In this document: piece after piece, positions 35,232 to 44,761 of the stretch
Position numbering within the stretch: position 1 is the stretch's first letter
Layout: each line of letters starts with the position of its first letter
Source of the DNA: Pseudomonadales bacterium
Lineage (GTDB): Bacteria > Pseudomonadota > Gammaproteobacteria > Pseudomonadales > Ketobacteraceae
DNA length: 64,000 nucleotides
Direction of reading: 5' to 3'
Assembly: GCA_002708905.1 (NCBI GenBank)
Contig: PAPM01000039.1
Span: forward strand, 186,001-250,000
The notes under the pieces: generated by a model
What the model was told of the DNA's origin: nothing
Database searches by the model: none
What the model saw: the letters and a program-made list of their open reading frames with translations, nothing else
Made by a program: the position numbers and the translations under genes

Positions 35232-36152
35232 ATGCACACCGCACTTAAGCAGCGGTTGGCATGGGGCTTGATAATCTGCACGGCATTAATCAATACAACC
35301 GGTTGCTATCAACCCCTGGAAGTAACGCCACTCCCACAACCTGTTTTTGATGAAACGACACTGCAGCATTTGCAGCAAAGCATGGCCAGCAATGTGTCCG
35401 CTATTCTGGCTCAGAACCAACTGCTACAGCCTGACGCCAGCGACAGGCTCAGCCGTTCTCCCTACCGACCACTTACCTTTCTGGATTGGCCTGACTGCTG
35501 GCAGGACGATCATTGCCGATACAGCATCAGTGAGACGGGTATTCCCGTCCAGACCTTTCCAGCCAACCCGGACGTCTACGCCTGGTGGCAAAACCGTTTG
35601 CAGGCACCGGATCAGGCAGCGGTTTGCGGCGTACGATTTGCCGGACCCGATCAGGTGCAATATGAACTGGCCAGCTTCAATAACCGATATGAGCTTGAGA
35701 GCACACCCGGGTTCATGCTGACCCACTACCAGCAATGCGGCAGTTGTTCCACCCTGCAGGATCTGGCCGTGTATGGCTCACTGGACCTCACAGTGATGGC
35801 AAAAACCTGCAGCAAACGCATGGGGTTCAGCAACAAGAAACTCTGCATGGAAGACATCGGGTTCACGCCCGCCTGCGCGGAAAGTTGGGCTTATAACGCG
35901 GAACAGACTGCGCAATCCTGCTTCATTTTATGCGTTCAGGAATATGGATTGATTCCACTCTTGTTGGGAACGGAATCCAGCCCCAACACCAACGAGGGCA
36001 GACTCAACCAGTGTTTGCAGTGCGATGAAATGATGGCGGGTCCGGGCTTTCAGTATTCCGCCGGGCGCACCCGGCGAAACTCCGGAATCGCCTCTGAAAT
36101 CGATCGCCCGGAAGATCAGGTGTATGAGGTAGAGCATCGTTATTTTGATTAA
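35232..36152 (+). CDS. Unrecognised lipoprotein, cysteine-rich
   Basis: A 306-residue protein. The signal ends at a lipobox T-T-G-C (Cys25), so it is probably lipid-anchored in the outer membrane. The mature part carries many cysteines, notably C-G-S-C near residue 172 and a C-terminal C-L-Q-C-D-E, which suggests disulfides or metal binding. I do not recognise the family. An AACGACGAG stretch before the ATG gives a moderate ribosome site. The next gene, on the opposite strand, is also an unrecognised exported protein. Confidence 0.75.
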   Translation: MHTALKQRLAWGLIICTALINTTGCYQPLEVTPLPQPVFDETTLQHLQQSMASNVSAILAQNQLLQPDASDRLSRSPYRPLTFLDWPDCWQDDHCRYSISETGIPVQTFPANPDVYAWWQNRLQAPDQAAVCGVRFAGPDQVQYELASFNNRYELESTPGFMLTHYQQCGSCSTLQDLAVYGSLDLTVMAKTCSKRMGFSNKKLCMEDIGFTPACAESWAYNAEQTAQSCFILCVQEYGLIPLLLGTESSPNTNEGRLNQCLQCDEMMAGPGFQYSAGRTRRNSGIASEIDRPEDQVYEVEHRYFD

Positions 36153-36180
36153 ACCAAGAAACTGGCGTCTACCCATACCC

Positions 36181-37278
36181 TTATTCAAGTTCCGTTAACT
36201 GCTTTGCTGCAGCAATACTCTCCCTGCGCCAAGTTTCAATACGTTCACGCAGTTCGCTCACATACTGCAACGTTTTTTCAGAAATATCCACGTCACTGCG
36301 ATCCAGCCGTTTGCGCAGTATGACTTCCGGTTGTAAATCCTGTGGAATCAGCCCATGCCCTTGCTCGTTCAACAGGCGCTCGCTCAATTTTCCATAACGC
36401 CTGACCGGCAATCGATCCGTACGACACTGAACATCATGTTGGCGCACGTTCGACAACAATTCTTCATCCCGCAACAGGGGGCAGTTAACACTTTCATTCC
36501 AGGCATTATCGACATACTCGGACCAATGAAATTCGCCGGCCACCTGCCACTGGTTTCGCAGGCAGACAACATAAGGCGGGGGCGATTCACCGGTCAGCGG
36601 ATCAGGATGAATGGCCAGAATCCGGTTCCAAAATCTGAGCCCGTGGAAATTGGCGGTCAGGTCCGCATAGGAAAAGACACCGGTGGTTTGAGCGCCGAAA
36701 TAAACCGCCTCGGACCACTCGCCAAACAGCAGTCCACTCTCGATGGATCGGTGCAGCTGATCCGTCACCGCAAAATAGCTGAATCCTTCGGTAAAGAAAT
36801 GGCCCAGTTTGTCAGTCCCCAGTTCAACATTATCGACATTGATCACTGAGGCCATACGCTCTGACAAAACCAGCGACGGCGACTCCTGCCAGATAAAATC
36901 CTTGTAAATGGAATCCTGCAATGCAACTGAACGGCGAGCGACCCTGTCATTCTCTTCGGCAAACGATTCCACCTGCCCGACCAGGGTACGGGCCAGCTGT
37001 TCCACCAACTTCTCGTAAAGTCGATCTTCGTTACAGCCGGGCTTAAGCCATTTGGGCCCGGTTTTATGGCGCGCATCCATGACCCGGCCGTTGGCCCGTT
37101 TCACGGCAAGATGCAAACGCCGGTTGACTTCCTGATCGAGCACCGCAGCACTGTCTGCCATTGCCCGCGGAGAGCCATCCGGAATGGTGAATTGGTCCAC
37201 TTCGGCCGCGCCACCCTGAGTGACATACACCAGCAGCAGTAAGGACCACAAAAACATTGAGTAAGAACGGTTATGCAC
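36181..37278 (-). CDS. Unrecognised exported protein
   Basis: A 365-residue protein with an N-terminal signal peptide (L-W-S-L-L-L-L-V-Y-V, likely cut after G-G-A-A near residue 25). The mature part is helical and charged. A notable segment is E-L-G-T-D-K-L-G-H-F-F-T-E-G-F-S-Y-F near residues 150-167, reminiscent of membrane-associated D-K-x-G-H proteins of unknown function. No catalytic motif is clear. It lies 3 bases from the DHH phosphoesterase stop-to-start and may be co-transcribed with it. Confidence 0.75.
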   Translation of the reverse strand: MHNRSYSMFLWSLLLLVYVTQGGAAEVDQFTIPDGSPRAMADSAAVLDQEVNRRLHLAVKRANGRVMDARHKTGPKWLKPGCNEDRLYEKLVEQLARTLVGQVESFAEENDRVARRSVALQDSIYKDFIWQESPSLVLSERMASVINVDNVELGTDKLGHFFTEGFSYFAVTDQLHRSIESGLLFGEWSEAVYFGAQTTGVFSYADLTANFHGLRFWNRILAIHPDPLTGESPPPYVVCLRNQWQVAGEFHWSEYVDNAWNESVNCPLLRDEELLSNVRQHDVQCRTDRLPVRRYGKLSERLLNEQGHGLIPQDLQPEVILRKRLDRSDVDISEKTLQYVSELRERIETWRRESIAAAKQLTELE

Positions 37279-37281
37279 TGG

Positions 37282-38151
37282 TTATGAACCTGAATCTGAA
37301 TCCGGTTCGATCACCAGGTTTTCCTGTCCCAGCCAGGTGACAAAGCCAGCTGCGTTTTTATGGCCACCCCCCCCGAACTGCTGAGCTATCTTTGCCACGT
37401 CCTCGCCGTCCTGAGCTGAACGCAACGACCAGCTACGCCGCAATCCCTTATCACTGTAACCCGCCGCAAAGGGTTGTCCCTCGGCCAACTCACCCACCAG
37501 CTCACTGACAATGGCCCGCGGACAATTGACGATGGGAACACGATAACCCGCCAGGGTTCCCATTTCTGCGGCCCGTTTGCCCTGCTCGATCATCTGCTTG
37601 CGATAGCGGTTGATGGCATTGCCATCGTTGACCAGGCTTTGGAACGCCTGTTCATCCTCGACCGCTTCATGCCAACGGGCAAAGCTGAACGGCTGGGACA
37701 TCAATCCCGCATTCAGGTCATGGCTTTCGGGAATGCGCCACCACCACATGTCCCGATCCTGCACGCAGGCGATTAATCTGGGTGGCGGTGTAGTGTGAAA
37801 ATACTCCCAGGTGATCATGGCACCGGAGCGATCCATATCAAAGTTCAGTTCCAGATTGTCGAACTGTTGGTCCAGACCAGCCAACTCGTTGACCGCCGTA
37901 ACGTGATGATCCAGCACAATGACTTTGTCCGCCTGCTGGCACAACTGTTCCATCCCGGCCCGCTTGTAGGCGTAATCCAGCAAATACACCACCCTGCCTG
38001 TGGCATCCGGCGGCGCATCCCCGTGAGCAGCCGGCAGATAATCCGCCTCGATGTTGTGGTTCAAATGAAAGTGCACCCAGGCACTGTAAGCACTGCCGAA
38101 TCCATCCAGGCAGTTGGCGTGAAAAATTATCAGAGGGAACGGTTCAGTCAT
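37282..38151 (-). CDS. DHH-family phosphoesterase
   Basis: A 289-residue protein with DHH-superfamily motifs: H-A-N-C-L-D-G-F-G near residue 10 (first metal-binding Asp), V-L-D-H-H-V-T near residue 79 (the DHH motif) and the DHHA1-type G-G-G-H-K-N-A-A-G near the C-terminus, where the substrate backbone binds. Family members hydrolyse phosphodiesters or linear nucleotides such as pApA and nanoRNA; this short form could act on such substrates. The upstream FAX-type GST (38193) reads the same way. Confidence 0.88.
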   Translation of the reverse strand: MTEPFPLIIFHANCLDGFGSAYSAWVHFHLNHNIEADYLPAAHGDAPPDATGRVVYLLDYAYKRAGMEQLCQQADKVIVLDHHVTAVNELAGLDQQFDNLELNFDMDRSGAMITWEYFHTTPPPRLIACVQDRDMWWWRIPESHDLNAGLMSQPFSFARWHEAVEDEQAFQSLVNDGNAINRYRKQMIEQGKRAAEMGTLAGYRVPIVNCPRAIVSELVGELAEGQPFAAGYSDKGLRRSWSLRSAQDGEDVAKIAQQFGGGGHKNAAGFVTWLGQENLVIEPDSDSGS

Positions 38152-38192
38152 ACTGCATCTTCAACGGCTGAGTAAAAGGGGCGCGCACTATA

Positions 38193-38900
38193 TCACGCGC
38201 CGAAAATTTCGGTCAGTGCACGATCGGTAAAACTCACCAGATTGGGCCATTTGTTTACCGTTTCCTTTAACGGCGTTTCGATGGGCGGTTTGAGGATATT
38301 GGCCAGATAACTCACAGCCACCACATCCAACTTCACCGGCTGCTCTCCGCCAAACCATTGTTGGTCGCCCAGGTACTGCCCCAGGGCGTTCACGTGTTTG
38401 GTACCAATGGAATAGACCTCTGCCCGATTGTGACGGCCCATGCCCTGCCCCACGAGATCCCCCTGGATTTTTTTGCGGATCTGGTTGGTGATCACCGGTC
38501 GGATCAATTTGGGGATACCGGCAAACATGGTTTCCCTGACCTGCTCCCAGTTGGCGTCATCCATCCACCGGCTGTACAACATGACGAAGTAGAGGCTTTC
38601 TTCGCACATAGAACGCATGGCGTGCTGCACGGCCTTTTGCTCATCCGTTAACGGCGCGTCCAGATCAATAGCCTGATGGGAATGCAGATACTCATAAATC
38701 TGCTCTGAATCCCCCATCATCTGCTTGTCGATTTTCACATAGGGAATCTTGCTTTTCGGCCCTTTGCGGGGATCATTCTGTTCAACCACTTTGAAGGGCA
38801 ATTGCCCCAATTTCAAATACCCTTCCAGCTTCATGCAAAAAGGCGAGGGATTAGGCAGTCCCCAGGCCCGACTGAATTGATACACGGTGATATCGAACAT
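38193..38900 (-). CDS. FAX/metaxin-type glutathione S-transferase-like protein
   Basis: A 235-residue protein of the GST-like group typified by F-S-R-A-W-G-L-P-N-P-S-P-F-C-M-K-L-E near the N-terminus and K-S-K-I-P-Y-V-K-I followed by G-D-S-E-Q-I-Y-E-Y-L. The C-terminal helical part ends W-P-N-L-V-S-F-T-D-R. Bacterial members are of unknown function; the fold is probably not a classical detoxifying GST. It is divergent from hrpB with about 60-100 bases between. Confidence 0.85.
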   Translation of the reverse strand: MFDITVYQFSRAWGLPNPSPFCMKLEGYLKLGQLPFKVVEQNDPRKGPKSKIPYVKIDKQMMGDSEQIYEYLHSHQAIDLDAPLTDEQKAVQHAMRSMCEESLYFVMLYSRWMDDANWEQVRETMFAGIPKLIRPVITNQIRKKIQGDLVGQGMGRHNRAEVYSIGTKHVNALGQYLGDQQWFGGEQPVKLDVVAVSYLANILKPPIETPLKETVNKWPNLVSFTDRALTEIFGA

Positions 38901-39006
38901 AGTGTTTCCTTATTTCACTACGACTTTTTTGGATCATACCGCAGGCTGTACAGTTTTGTGAGTGGTCTCTAAACTTGTGTCTCATTTTTGCCCCGGGCTC
39001 CGTATT

Positions 39007-41460
39007 GTGCTCCCTATTGAACAGGTTTTGACAGAACTGCTCCAGGCCAACCAGCAACATTCCTGTGTCGTGCTGCAGGCGCCACCCGGTGCCGGCAAAA
39101 CCACACGGGTGCCACTGGCGTTACTTGAGTCTCCGTGGCTGCACGGCAAAATTATACTGATACAACCACGGCGCCTGGCCGTGTACAGTGCCGCTCATCG
39201 ACTGGCGCAGCAGCTGGGTGAAACACCAGGGCACCGTGTTGGCTACCGCACCCGTTATGACCGCTGCGTCAGTGAACACAACCGGATTGAAGTGGTTACC
39301 GACGGTATCTTTTTGGCACAGATTCAAAGAGACCCGGAACTCAGGGGCATCGCCATGGTGCTGTTCGATGAGTTCCATGAACGCTCCGTCAATGTGGACC
39401 TGGGGCTGGCCTTTGCCCTGGAAGCGCAACAACTGCGGGAGCCGGACACGCCGCTGCGCTTGCTGGTAATGTCCGCCACGCTGGACGGCGAGCGCCTGAG
39501 CCAATGGCTGGATGCTCCGCTGATCCAATCGCTGGGGCGGAGTTATCCCGTGGCCACCCACTACCGGCCCATCCCCCGGGATCGCTATCCTGACCAGGCT
39601 ATTTGCGATGTGATTGAAGAAGCACTGCGCCGCGAACACGGCAGCCTGCTGGTGTTCCTACCCGGCATGCGGGAAATCAGGTCAGTACAACGGCGGCTGG
39701 AAGAATCCGGCCTGCCGGATGACCTCCGGCTTTACCCGCTGCACGCCTCGCTGCCCAAAGAACAACAACAGGCAGCGCTCTCCCCGGCAACCGCAGGCAC
39801 GCGCAAACTGGTGCTGGCCACCAATGTGGCGGAAACCAGTATCACCATCGAAGACGTACGGGTGGTGATTGACAGTGGACAGGTGCGGGTAGCCCGTTAC
39901 GATGAACGGCGGGGACTGAATGGTCTGCACACCGAGATGGTGTCGGCGGCTTCGGCAGAACAACGCCGCGGCCGCGCCGGCCGCACCCAGCCCGGAGTTT
40001 GCTACCGGCTTTGGGCTGAAAGTCGTCATGCCTCCCTGAAAGCCTTCAACGATCCGGAGATACTCACCACCGACCTGCAACCCATCGCCCTGGAGCTGGC
40101 CCAATGGGGCGTGCACGACCTGAACGACCTCACCCTGCTGGACCGCCCCCCGACAGACCGACTGCAACGGGCGCGAGAATCCCTGCGCCAACTGGGCGCC
40201 CTGCGGGATGACGACACCATCTCGCCTTTTGGTCGCCAACTGGGCCAGCTGGGTCTGCCTCCCCGGCTGGCCGCCCTGGTGCTGAACAGTCAAGGCAGCG
40301 CAGTACAAGAAGAGGCCATCCGCTGCGCCGCCATTCTCAGTGAAGGGGATCCAATGCGACAATCAGCGGACCAGTTTCAAGCGGATATTCACCTGCGGCT
40401 CGGACAGCTTGAATCCGGGGGTCCGCAACGAATCAAAAACCTGGTCAAGCAGATCCGGCAACGGCTCCCCAAAGTCGCTTCTCCCCCGCAACAGCTCACC
40501 CTGTCTCAGGCCCTGGCCAAGGCGTTCCCTGACCGCATTGCCCAGCAGCGCGAAGGTCACGCCCAGCGCTACCTGATGAGTAACGGCAAAGGAGTTCAGT
40601 TACAGCGCAACGACAAACTGTCCGCACACCGCTATCTGGTTATCCTGGAAGCGGGCGGCAGCGACACAGAAGCACGGGTGGAGCTGGCCTGCCCTATTAC
40701 CCTGGACGAGTTGAAGCAGGCATTACCGAATTTGCTGGAGAGCCGACCTGCTGTTTACTGGGATGCGGACCGGCAAGCGGTCACGGCCCAGCAGCAACAA
40801 CGACTGGCCGGCCTGGTGTTACACCAGCAGCCGCTGCCAAAGCCCTGGCCACCGGAGGCACAGGCACGGCTGTTGGCAGCCCTGGTCGATGCCCGGCTGG
40901 AGCCTTTACCCTGGGATAACAGCAGCCGGCAATTCTGTTCGCGCCTGAACTGGATCGCGCTGCAGCAGCCGGGTGCCTGGCCGGACTTCAGTATGAATAC
41001 CCTGTGTCAGGAAGCACAGCAGTGGCTGCTGCCGTTTCTGGAGAACCGATACAGCTTCGGGGAACTGGCGGAGGTCCCCCTGCTGGATGCCCTCAAGAAC
41101 CGACTGGGCTGGGAGCGGTTGGCGCAACTGGATCAACAGGCGCCGGCCTGCTGGACCCTGGCCACCGGCACCCACCGGATTCACTATGAGCACAATACCC
41201 CGACACTCAGAGTCCGCCTGCAGGAGTGCTATGGCCTGCAAAACCACCCCACCCTCCCCGGCGGCTGTCCGCTCACCCTGGAGCTGTTGTCCCCGGCGCA
41301 ACGCCCCATCCAGATTACCCGTAACCTAATTGCTTTTTGGTCCGGCAGCTATGCCGAGGTCGCCAAAGAGATGCGTGGCCGTTACCCCAAGCATTTCTGG
41401 CCGGATGACCCCGCCTCTGCCAAACCGACCACACGCACCAAGCGCTCAATGGGAGGTTAG
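39007..41460 (+). CDS. hrpB: ATP-dependent RNA helicase HrpB
   Basis: An 817-residue DEAH-box helicase. Walker A is A-P-P-G-A-G-K-T-T, motif II D-E-F-H-E-R, motif III S-A-T-L-D-G, and motif VI Q-R-R-G-R-A-G-R. A C-terminal HrpB domain ends with the usual R-Y-P-K-H-F-W-P-D-D-P segment. Known HrpB proteins begin L-P-I-E-x-V-L, so the GTG at 39007 is preferred over the frame's upstream GTG at 38962, although neither has a strong ribosome site. The protein probably helps ribosome or RNA metabolism; its precise role is not established. Confidence 0.92.
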   Translation: MLPIEQVLTELLQANQQHSCVVLQAPPGAGKTTRVPLALLESPWLHGKIILIQPRRLAVYSAAHRLAQQLGETPGHRVGYRTRYDRCVSEHNRIEVVTDGIFLAQIQRDPELRGIAMVLFDEFHERSVNVDLGLAFALEAQQLREPDTPLRLLVMSATLDGERLSQWLDAPLIQSLGRSYPVATHYRPIPRDRYPDQAICDVIEEALRREHGSLLVFLPGMREIRSVQRRLEESGLPDDLRLYPLHASLPKEQQQAALSPATAGTRKLVLATNVAETSITIEDVRVVIDSGQVRVARYDERRGLNGLHTEMVSAASAEQRRGRAGRTQPGVCYRLWAESRHASLKAFNDPEILTTDLQPIALELAQWGVHDLNDLTLLDRPPTDRLQRARESLRQLGALRDDDTISPFGRQLGQLGLPPRLAALVLNSQGSAVQEEAIRCAAILSEGDPMRQSADQFQADIHLRLGQLESGGPQRIKNLVKQIRQRLPKVASPPQQLTLSQALAKAFPDRIAQQREGHAQRYLMSNGKGVQLQRNDKLSAHRYLVILEAGGSDTEARVELACPITLDELKQALPNLLESRPAVYWDADRQAVTAQQQQRLAGLVLHQQPLPKPWPPEAQARLLAALVDARLEPLPWDNSSRQFCSRLNWIALQQPGAWPDFSMNTLCQEAQQWLLPFLENRYSFGELAEVPLLDALKNRLGWERLAQLDQQAPACWTLATGTHRIHYEHNTPTLRVRLQECYGLQNHPTLPGGCPLTLELLSPAQRPIQITRNLIAFWSGSYAEVAKEMRGRYPKHFWPDDPASAKPTTRTKRSMGG

Positions 41461-41552
41461 GAGATGGTTACGTCAACTGATTGTTGCGTGACCGATGGGG
41501 AGTGTGTACTGTAGTGCCTATAACAATAAAAAAATCCATTTGGGGTATTTCG

Positions 41553-42641
41553 ATGTTCTCCCTGCTGCGGAAGAATACGATGAGTGATTTTTCCTTAAAA
41601 CGCCTGGCCCATTGTGGCGATCCACTGGCAGACTCCGTAGCCTTACGGATTGATCGTCGGCGCCCCTCCCAAATGATGGATGAAGTGATTTACCTCGCCA
41701 AGACCGAGATCAACGTCTATCAGGAATTCATCGACCAGCTCAACACCCTGCCCGAATGGCTTGATTGGGATCAGATCGAACACGCCCGCCGCCTGCAGGC
41801 CGCCTTCAATCACGCCCGTTCCATTGCCGTCTTCTCCGGCAGCCTGTTGGAAGGCTACTGCCAAAACCGCGCGGCGGTGGCGCTGGTTACCCGGGGACAC
41901 CTGCACCATGAAGTTATTCGGCGCATCCACGAAACCAATTACCTGCTGCACAGTCTGAACCAGCCCGCCAGTTTACGGTCCGGCAAGCCCGGGTTTCGCG
42001 CGCTGGCAGAATTGCGGCTGTCCAATGCCATGATCCGAAAAAGTCTGCTGTCGAGAGGCTGGCCGGAACACTACAAAAGCGCGCCGCTATCGCAACTGGA
42101 TCTGGCGTTCGACATGCTTGAATTCGGGTTTATTGCCACGTTGGGGATGGAACGTCTGGGCATTCAATTGAGTCTTGAGGACAAAACCGCCATTCATCAT
42201 TTCTGGCGTTATTGCTCCTGGCTTTACGGACTGGAACCCGACCTGATTACCGACGGGCCGGAACATGAGAAAACCTTGTACGATCAACTGAGCCAACGTC
42301 AGAAACGGATTTCCAAAGAGCATGAGTTGTTAGCCCACACTACATTGCGCTGCGTTACGGAGCAGGCGCTGTTGAACCTACCCAGAGAGCTGCTGCTGAG
42401 CTTCAGTCGGATTTGTCTGGGTTCGGAAAAAGCCGATGCGCTGAAAATAGAGCAACCTGCAGGCTGGCAACGCAGAGCGCATTTCTATGTGACCGCCAAT
42501 CGAGGGGCCACCTTCGTGCATTACAACATTCCCGGAATGAGCGGTTTGAACCGGCGCATTCATCACTATCTGTCCCGCAATATTACCGTGCCGCCTCAGG
42601 TGCAGGAACGCCGCCCGGGCTCGCTGCAAAAAATAGCCTAG
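41553..42641 (+). CDS. MpaB/DUF2236-type oxygenase-like protein
   Basis: A 362-residue protein. The pattern W-P-E-H-Y-K-S-A-P-L-S-Q-L-D-L-A-F-D-M-L-E-F-G-F, followed by G-I-Q-L-S-L-E-D-K-T-A-I-H-H-F-W-R-Y-C-S-W-L-Y-G-L-E-P-D-L-I, matches the DUF2236 family that includes latex-clearing protein and MpaB. Those members bind haem b and oxidise polyisoprenoids or terpenoids. Haem ligands could not be fixed by eye. The ATG at 41553 has a GGGG stretch upstream and is preferred over the TTG at 41481. It converges on a diguanylate cyclase with nine bases between. Confidence 0.75.
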   Translation: MFSLLRKNTMSDFSLKRLAHCGDPLADSVALRIDRRRPSQMMDEVIYLAKTEINVYQEFIDQLNTLPEWLDWDQIEHARRLQAAFNHARSIAVFSGSLLEGYCQNRAAVALVTRGHLHHEVIRRIHETNYLLHSLNQPASLRSGKPGFRALAELRLSNAMIRKSLLSRGWPEHYKSAPLSQLDLAFDMLEFGFIATLGMERLGIQLSLEDKTAIHHFWRYCSWLYGLEPDLITDGPEHEKTLYDQLSQRQKRISKEHELLAHTTLRCVTEQALLNLPRELLLSFSRICLGSEKADALKIEQPAGWQRRAHFYVTANRGATFVHYNIPGMSGLNRRIHHYLSRNITVPPQVQERRPGSLQKIA

Positions 42642-42650
42642 CAGGCGGAC

Positions 42651-44558
42651 TTAACCAGCCAACGAGGATGCTTCCACCGAACAGTTACGGCCCCGGTGCT
42701 TGGCCTCATACAGCGCTTTATCGGCCGCTTCGATTAGGTGAGGAGCATCTGTTCCCATGGCAAGTACTTTGCCGACAACACCCAGGCTTGCGCTGATGGG
42801 AATACGCTCCCCCTTATAAATAAAATTCAATACATGGATCTTTTCACGGACACGCTCCGCCACCGAATAGGCTTCGGTCTCATCGGTATCCGGCAACACA
42901 ATGGCAAACTCCTCCCCTCCAAACCGTGCCACCAGATCTGTGCTGCGACAAGCCACTTCCTTGAGTGTATTCGCCACCAGGCGTAAACAATCATCCCCCA
43001 CCAAATGGCCATATTGATCGTTAAACTGCTTGAAATGATCGATATCCACCAGCAACAGTGAAAGCGGCTGCTGTGTACGAATCGCGCGCTCGATTTCCCG
43101 TGTCAATGTTTCATCGAAATAACGACGATTATGAACTTTGGTAAGGGGGTCCGTAACGCTTAATTTCGCCAATTCCCGGTTCGCAATTTCCAGGTTGGTC
43201 ATGGTGCGCTCCAATTCCTGGGTACGCTCATTGACTCGGTTTTCCAGCTCTTCGTTGGTCCGAACTTGCATTTGCAACATGGCATGCTGGGCTTGCAGCT
43301 TTTCTTCCCGCTCCTTGTTCATCAGCACCTGAAGATCCAGCGCTTGGGCCTGGACCACCTCTCGGTGCAGCCGTTCACGGTTAATACGCTCAGCTAGGGC
43401 AAAAGAGAGCAACAGCATCTCCACCACAAACCCGATCAACTGTCCGTTCTCGGTCAGCATGGAATAGGCGAGCACGCCCTCCATCATCAACACCGCCATA
43501 AAGGTAAGCGCTATCAATCCTCCCCAGGCAATTGTGAAATAGCGGGCAGACACATTGCCTTTAACCCATAAACTGATCGATGTGGCGAGAGCAACTATGC
43601 AGGACACCAGTGCGGCCAGTTCGTTAACCCGAACCAGATAGTCGTTACCCAGCAACAGCACCATGGCGGACACCAGCCAATAGACGACAAAGAACGTATT
43701 GAAATGCAGCATCCAGCCGCCATACTGCTTCAGTTCGAGAAAATTTCGGATATACAGCGCGGCGGCAAAAAAGCTCAGATAAATCGAAAGGGCAAAACCG
43801 TACAACCTTAACCATTGGCTGTTCCCCCAAATGAGATGGTCGCCCACACCGGTGAGCCCCGCCTCATACATCATGACGGAAAAGGCATAGAACGTATAAA
43901 ACAGATAACTGTTGTCACGGGTAAAAATATACAACGACAGGTTGTACAGCATCATGGCGGCCAGCACACCGAAGGCCAATCCATACCACACATAACGTTC
44001 CAACTGATGTTGGTCGAGCGCTTCCTGCTCCCAGATATACATGGGGAGAAATATATTAAAACGGGAACCGGCGCGCAGATAGATTTGTTGCCGTTGCCCA
44101 GGCTCCAGGGACAAGGTAAACAGCCAACTGGTATTACTGGTGGAACGATCCGACTTCGACGTATTCAATCCTGACTCCACCATGGCGATGGTGCCACCGG
44201 TTTCATCCAGTACAAACAAATCCAGGATGGCCAGGTTTATCCAGCGTACTTCCAACTGGCGCTGAATGCGGTGTCCGCTTTTATTTTCAACTTCGAATCG
44301 AAACCAGACCGGAGTGGAGCTTTTGCCAACATTAATCGACGTTTTTTCAAGCGCCCGCCAACCGGTATCCGGCAGCTGCTGCGGTTGAGAAATATCCGCA
44401 TCCTCCGGTTCCACCCAATAACGAACTTCCGAAGGATGAACCCGGATCTCCTCGTCAGCAGCGAGATTCAAAATATCATTATGTAGAGCAGCATTCGACA
44501 GGCTGCAGACAATTAACGCCAGCAGGCCACAGCTCCACACACAACAATGTTTCAGCAC
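42651..44558 (-). CDS. 7TMR-DISM diguanylate cyclase (first of two)
   Basis: A 635-residue membrane sensor. Signal peptide, extracellular 7TMR-DISMED2 beta-domain (about 40-190), seven membrane helices (about 195-400), a coiled coil (to about 465), then GGDEF. The active motif is F-G-G-E-E-F, and R-S-T-D five residues upstream is an inhibitory I-site. It should make c-di-GMP in response to an external ligand of the DISM domain, often a carbohydrate. It is transcribed toward the oxygenase gene and away from the M61 peptidase. Confidence 0.92.
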   Translation of the reverse strand: MLKHCCVWSCGLLALIVCSLSNAALHNDILNLAADEEIRVHPSEVRYWVEPEDADISQPQQLPDTGWRALEKTSINVGKSSTPVWFRFEVENKSGHRIQRQLEVRWINLAILDLFVLDETGGTIAMVESGLNTSKSDRSTSNTSWLFTLSLEPGQRQQIYLRAGSRFNIFLPMYIWEQEALDQHQLERYVWYGLAFGVLAAMMLYNLSLYIFTRDNSYLFYTFYAFSVMMYEAGLTGVGDHLIWGNSQWLRLYGFALSIYLSFFAAALYIRNFLELKQYGGWMLHFNTFFVVYWLVSAMVLLLGNDYLVRVNELAALVSCIVALATSISLWVKGNVSARYFTIAWGGLIALTFMAVLMMEGVLAYSMLTENGQLIGFVVEMLLLSFALAERINRERLHREVVQAQALDLQVLMNKEREEKLQAQHAMLQMQVRTNEELENRVNERTQELERTMTNLEIANRELAKLSVTDPLTKVHNRRYFDETLTREIERAIRTQQPLSLLLVDIDHFKQFNDQYGHLVGDDCLRLVANTLKEVACRSTDLVARFGGEEFAIVLPDTDETEAYSVAERVREKIHVLNFIYKGERIPISASLGVVGKVLAMGTDAPHLIEAADKALYEAKHRGRNCSVEASSLAG

Positions 44559-44761
44559 AAAAAATCACTCAATTAGACAGATCTGAATTAAAGTATAGTT
44601 TGGAACACCAGTGTTACTTTTACTGCCTGTTGTGATTCTGTAACCCAGAACTCACAGAAGGGATTTTTTTGTCAAAGCTAATCAACTATGGGAAAGTAAC
44701 CCTCAGCATGACAGTATATTGTTATTAATTATCCCTAACCAAACTGAATTAATTTGGCCGC

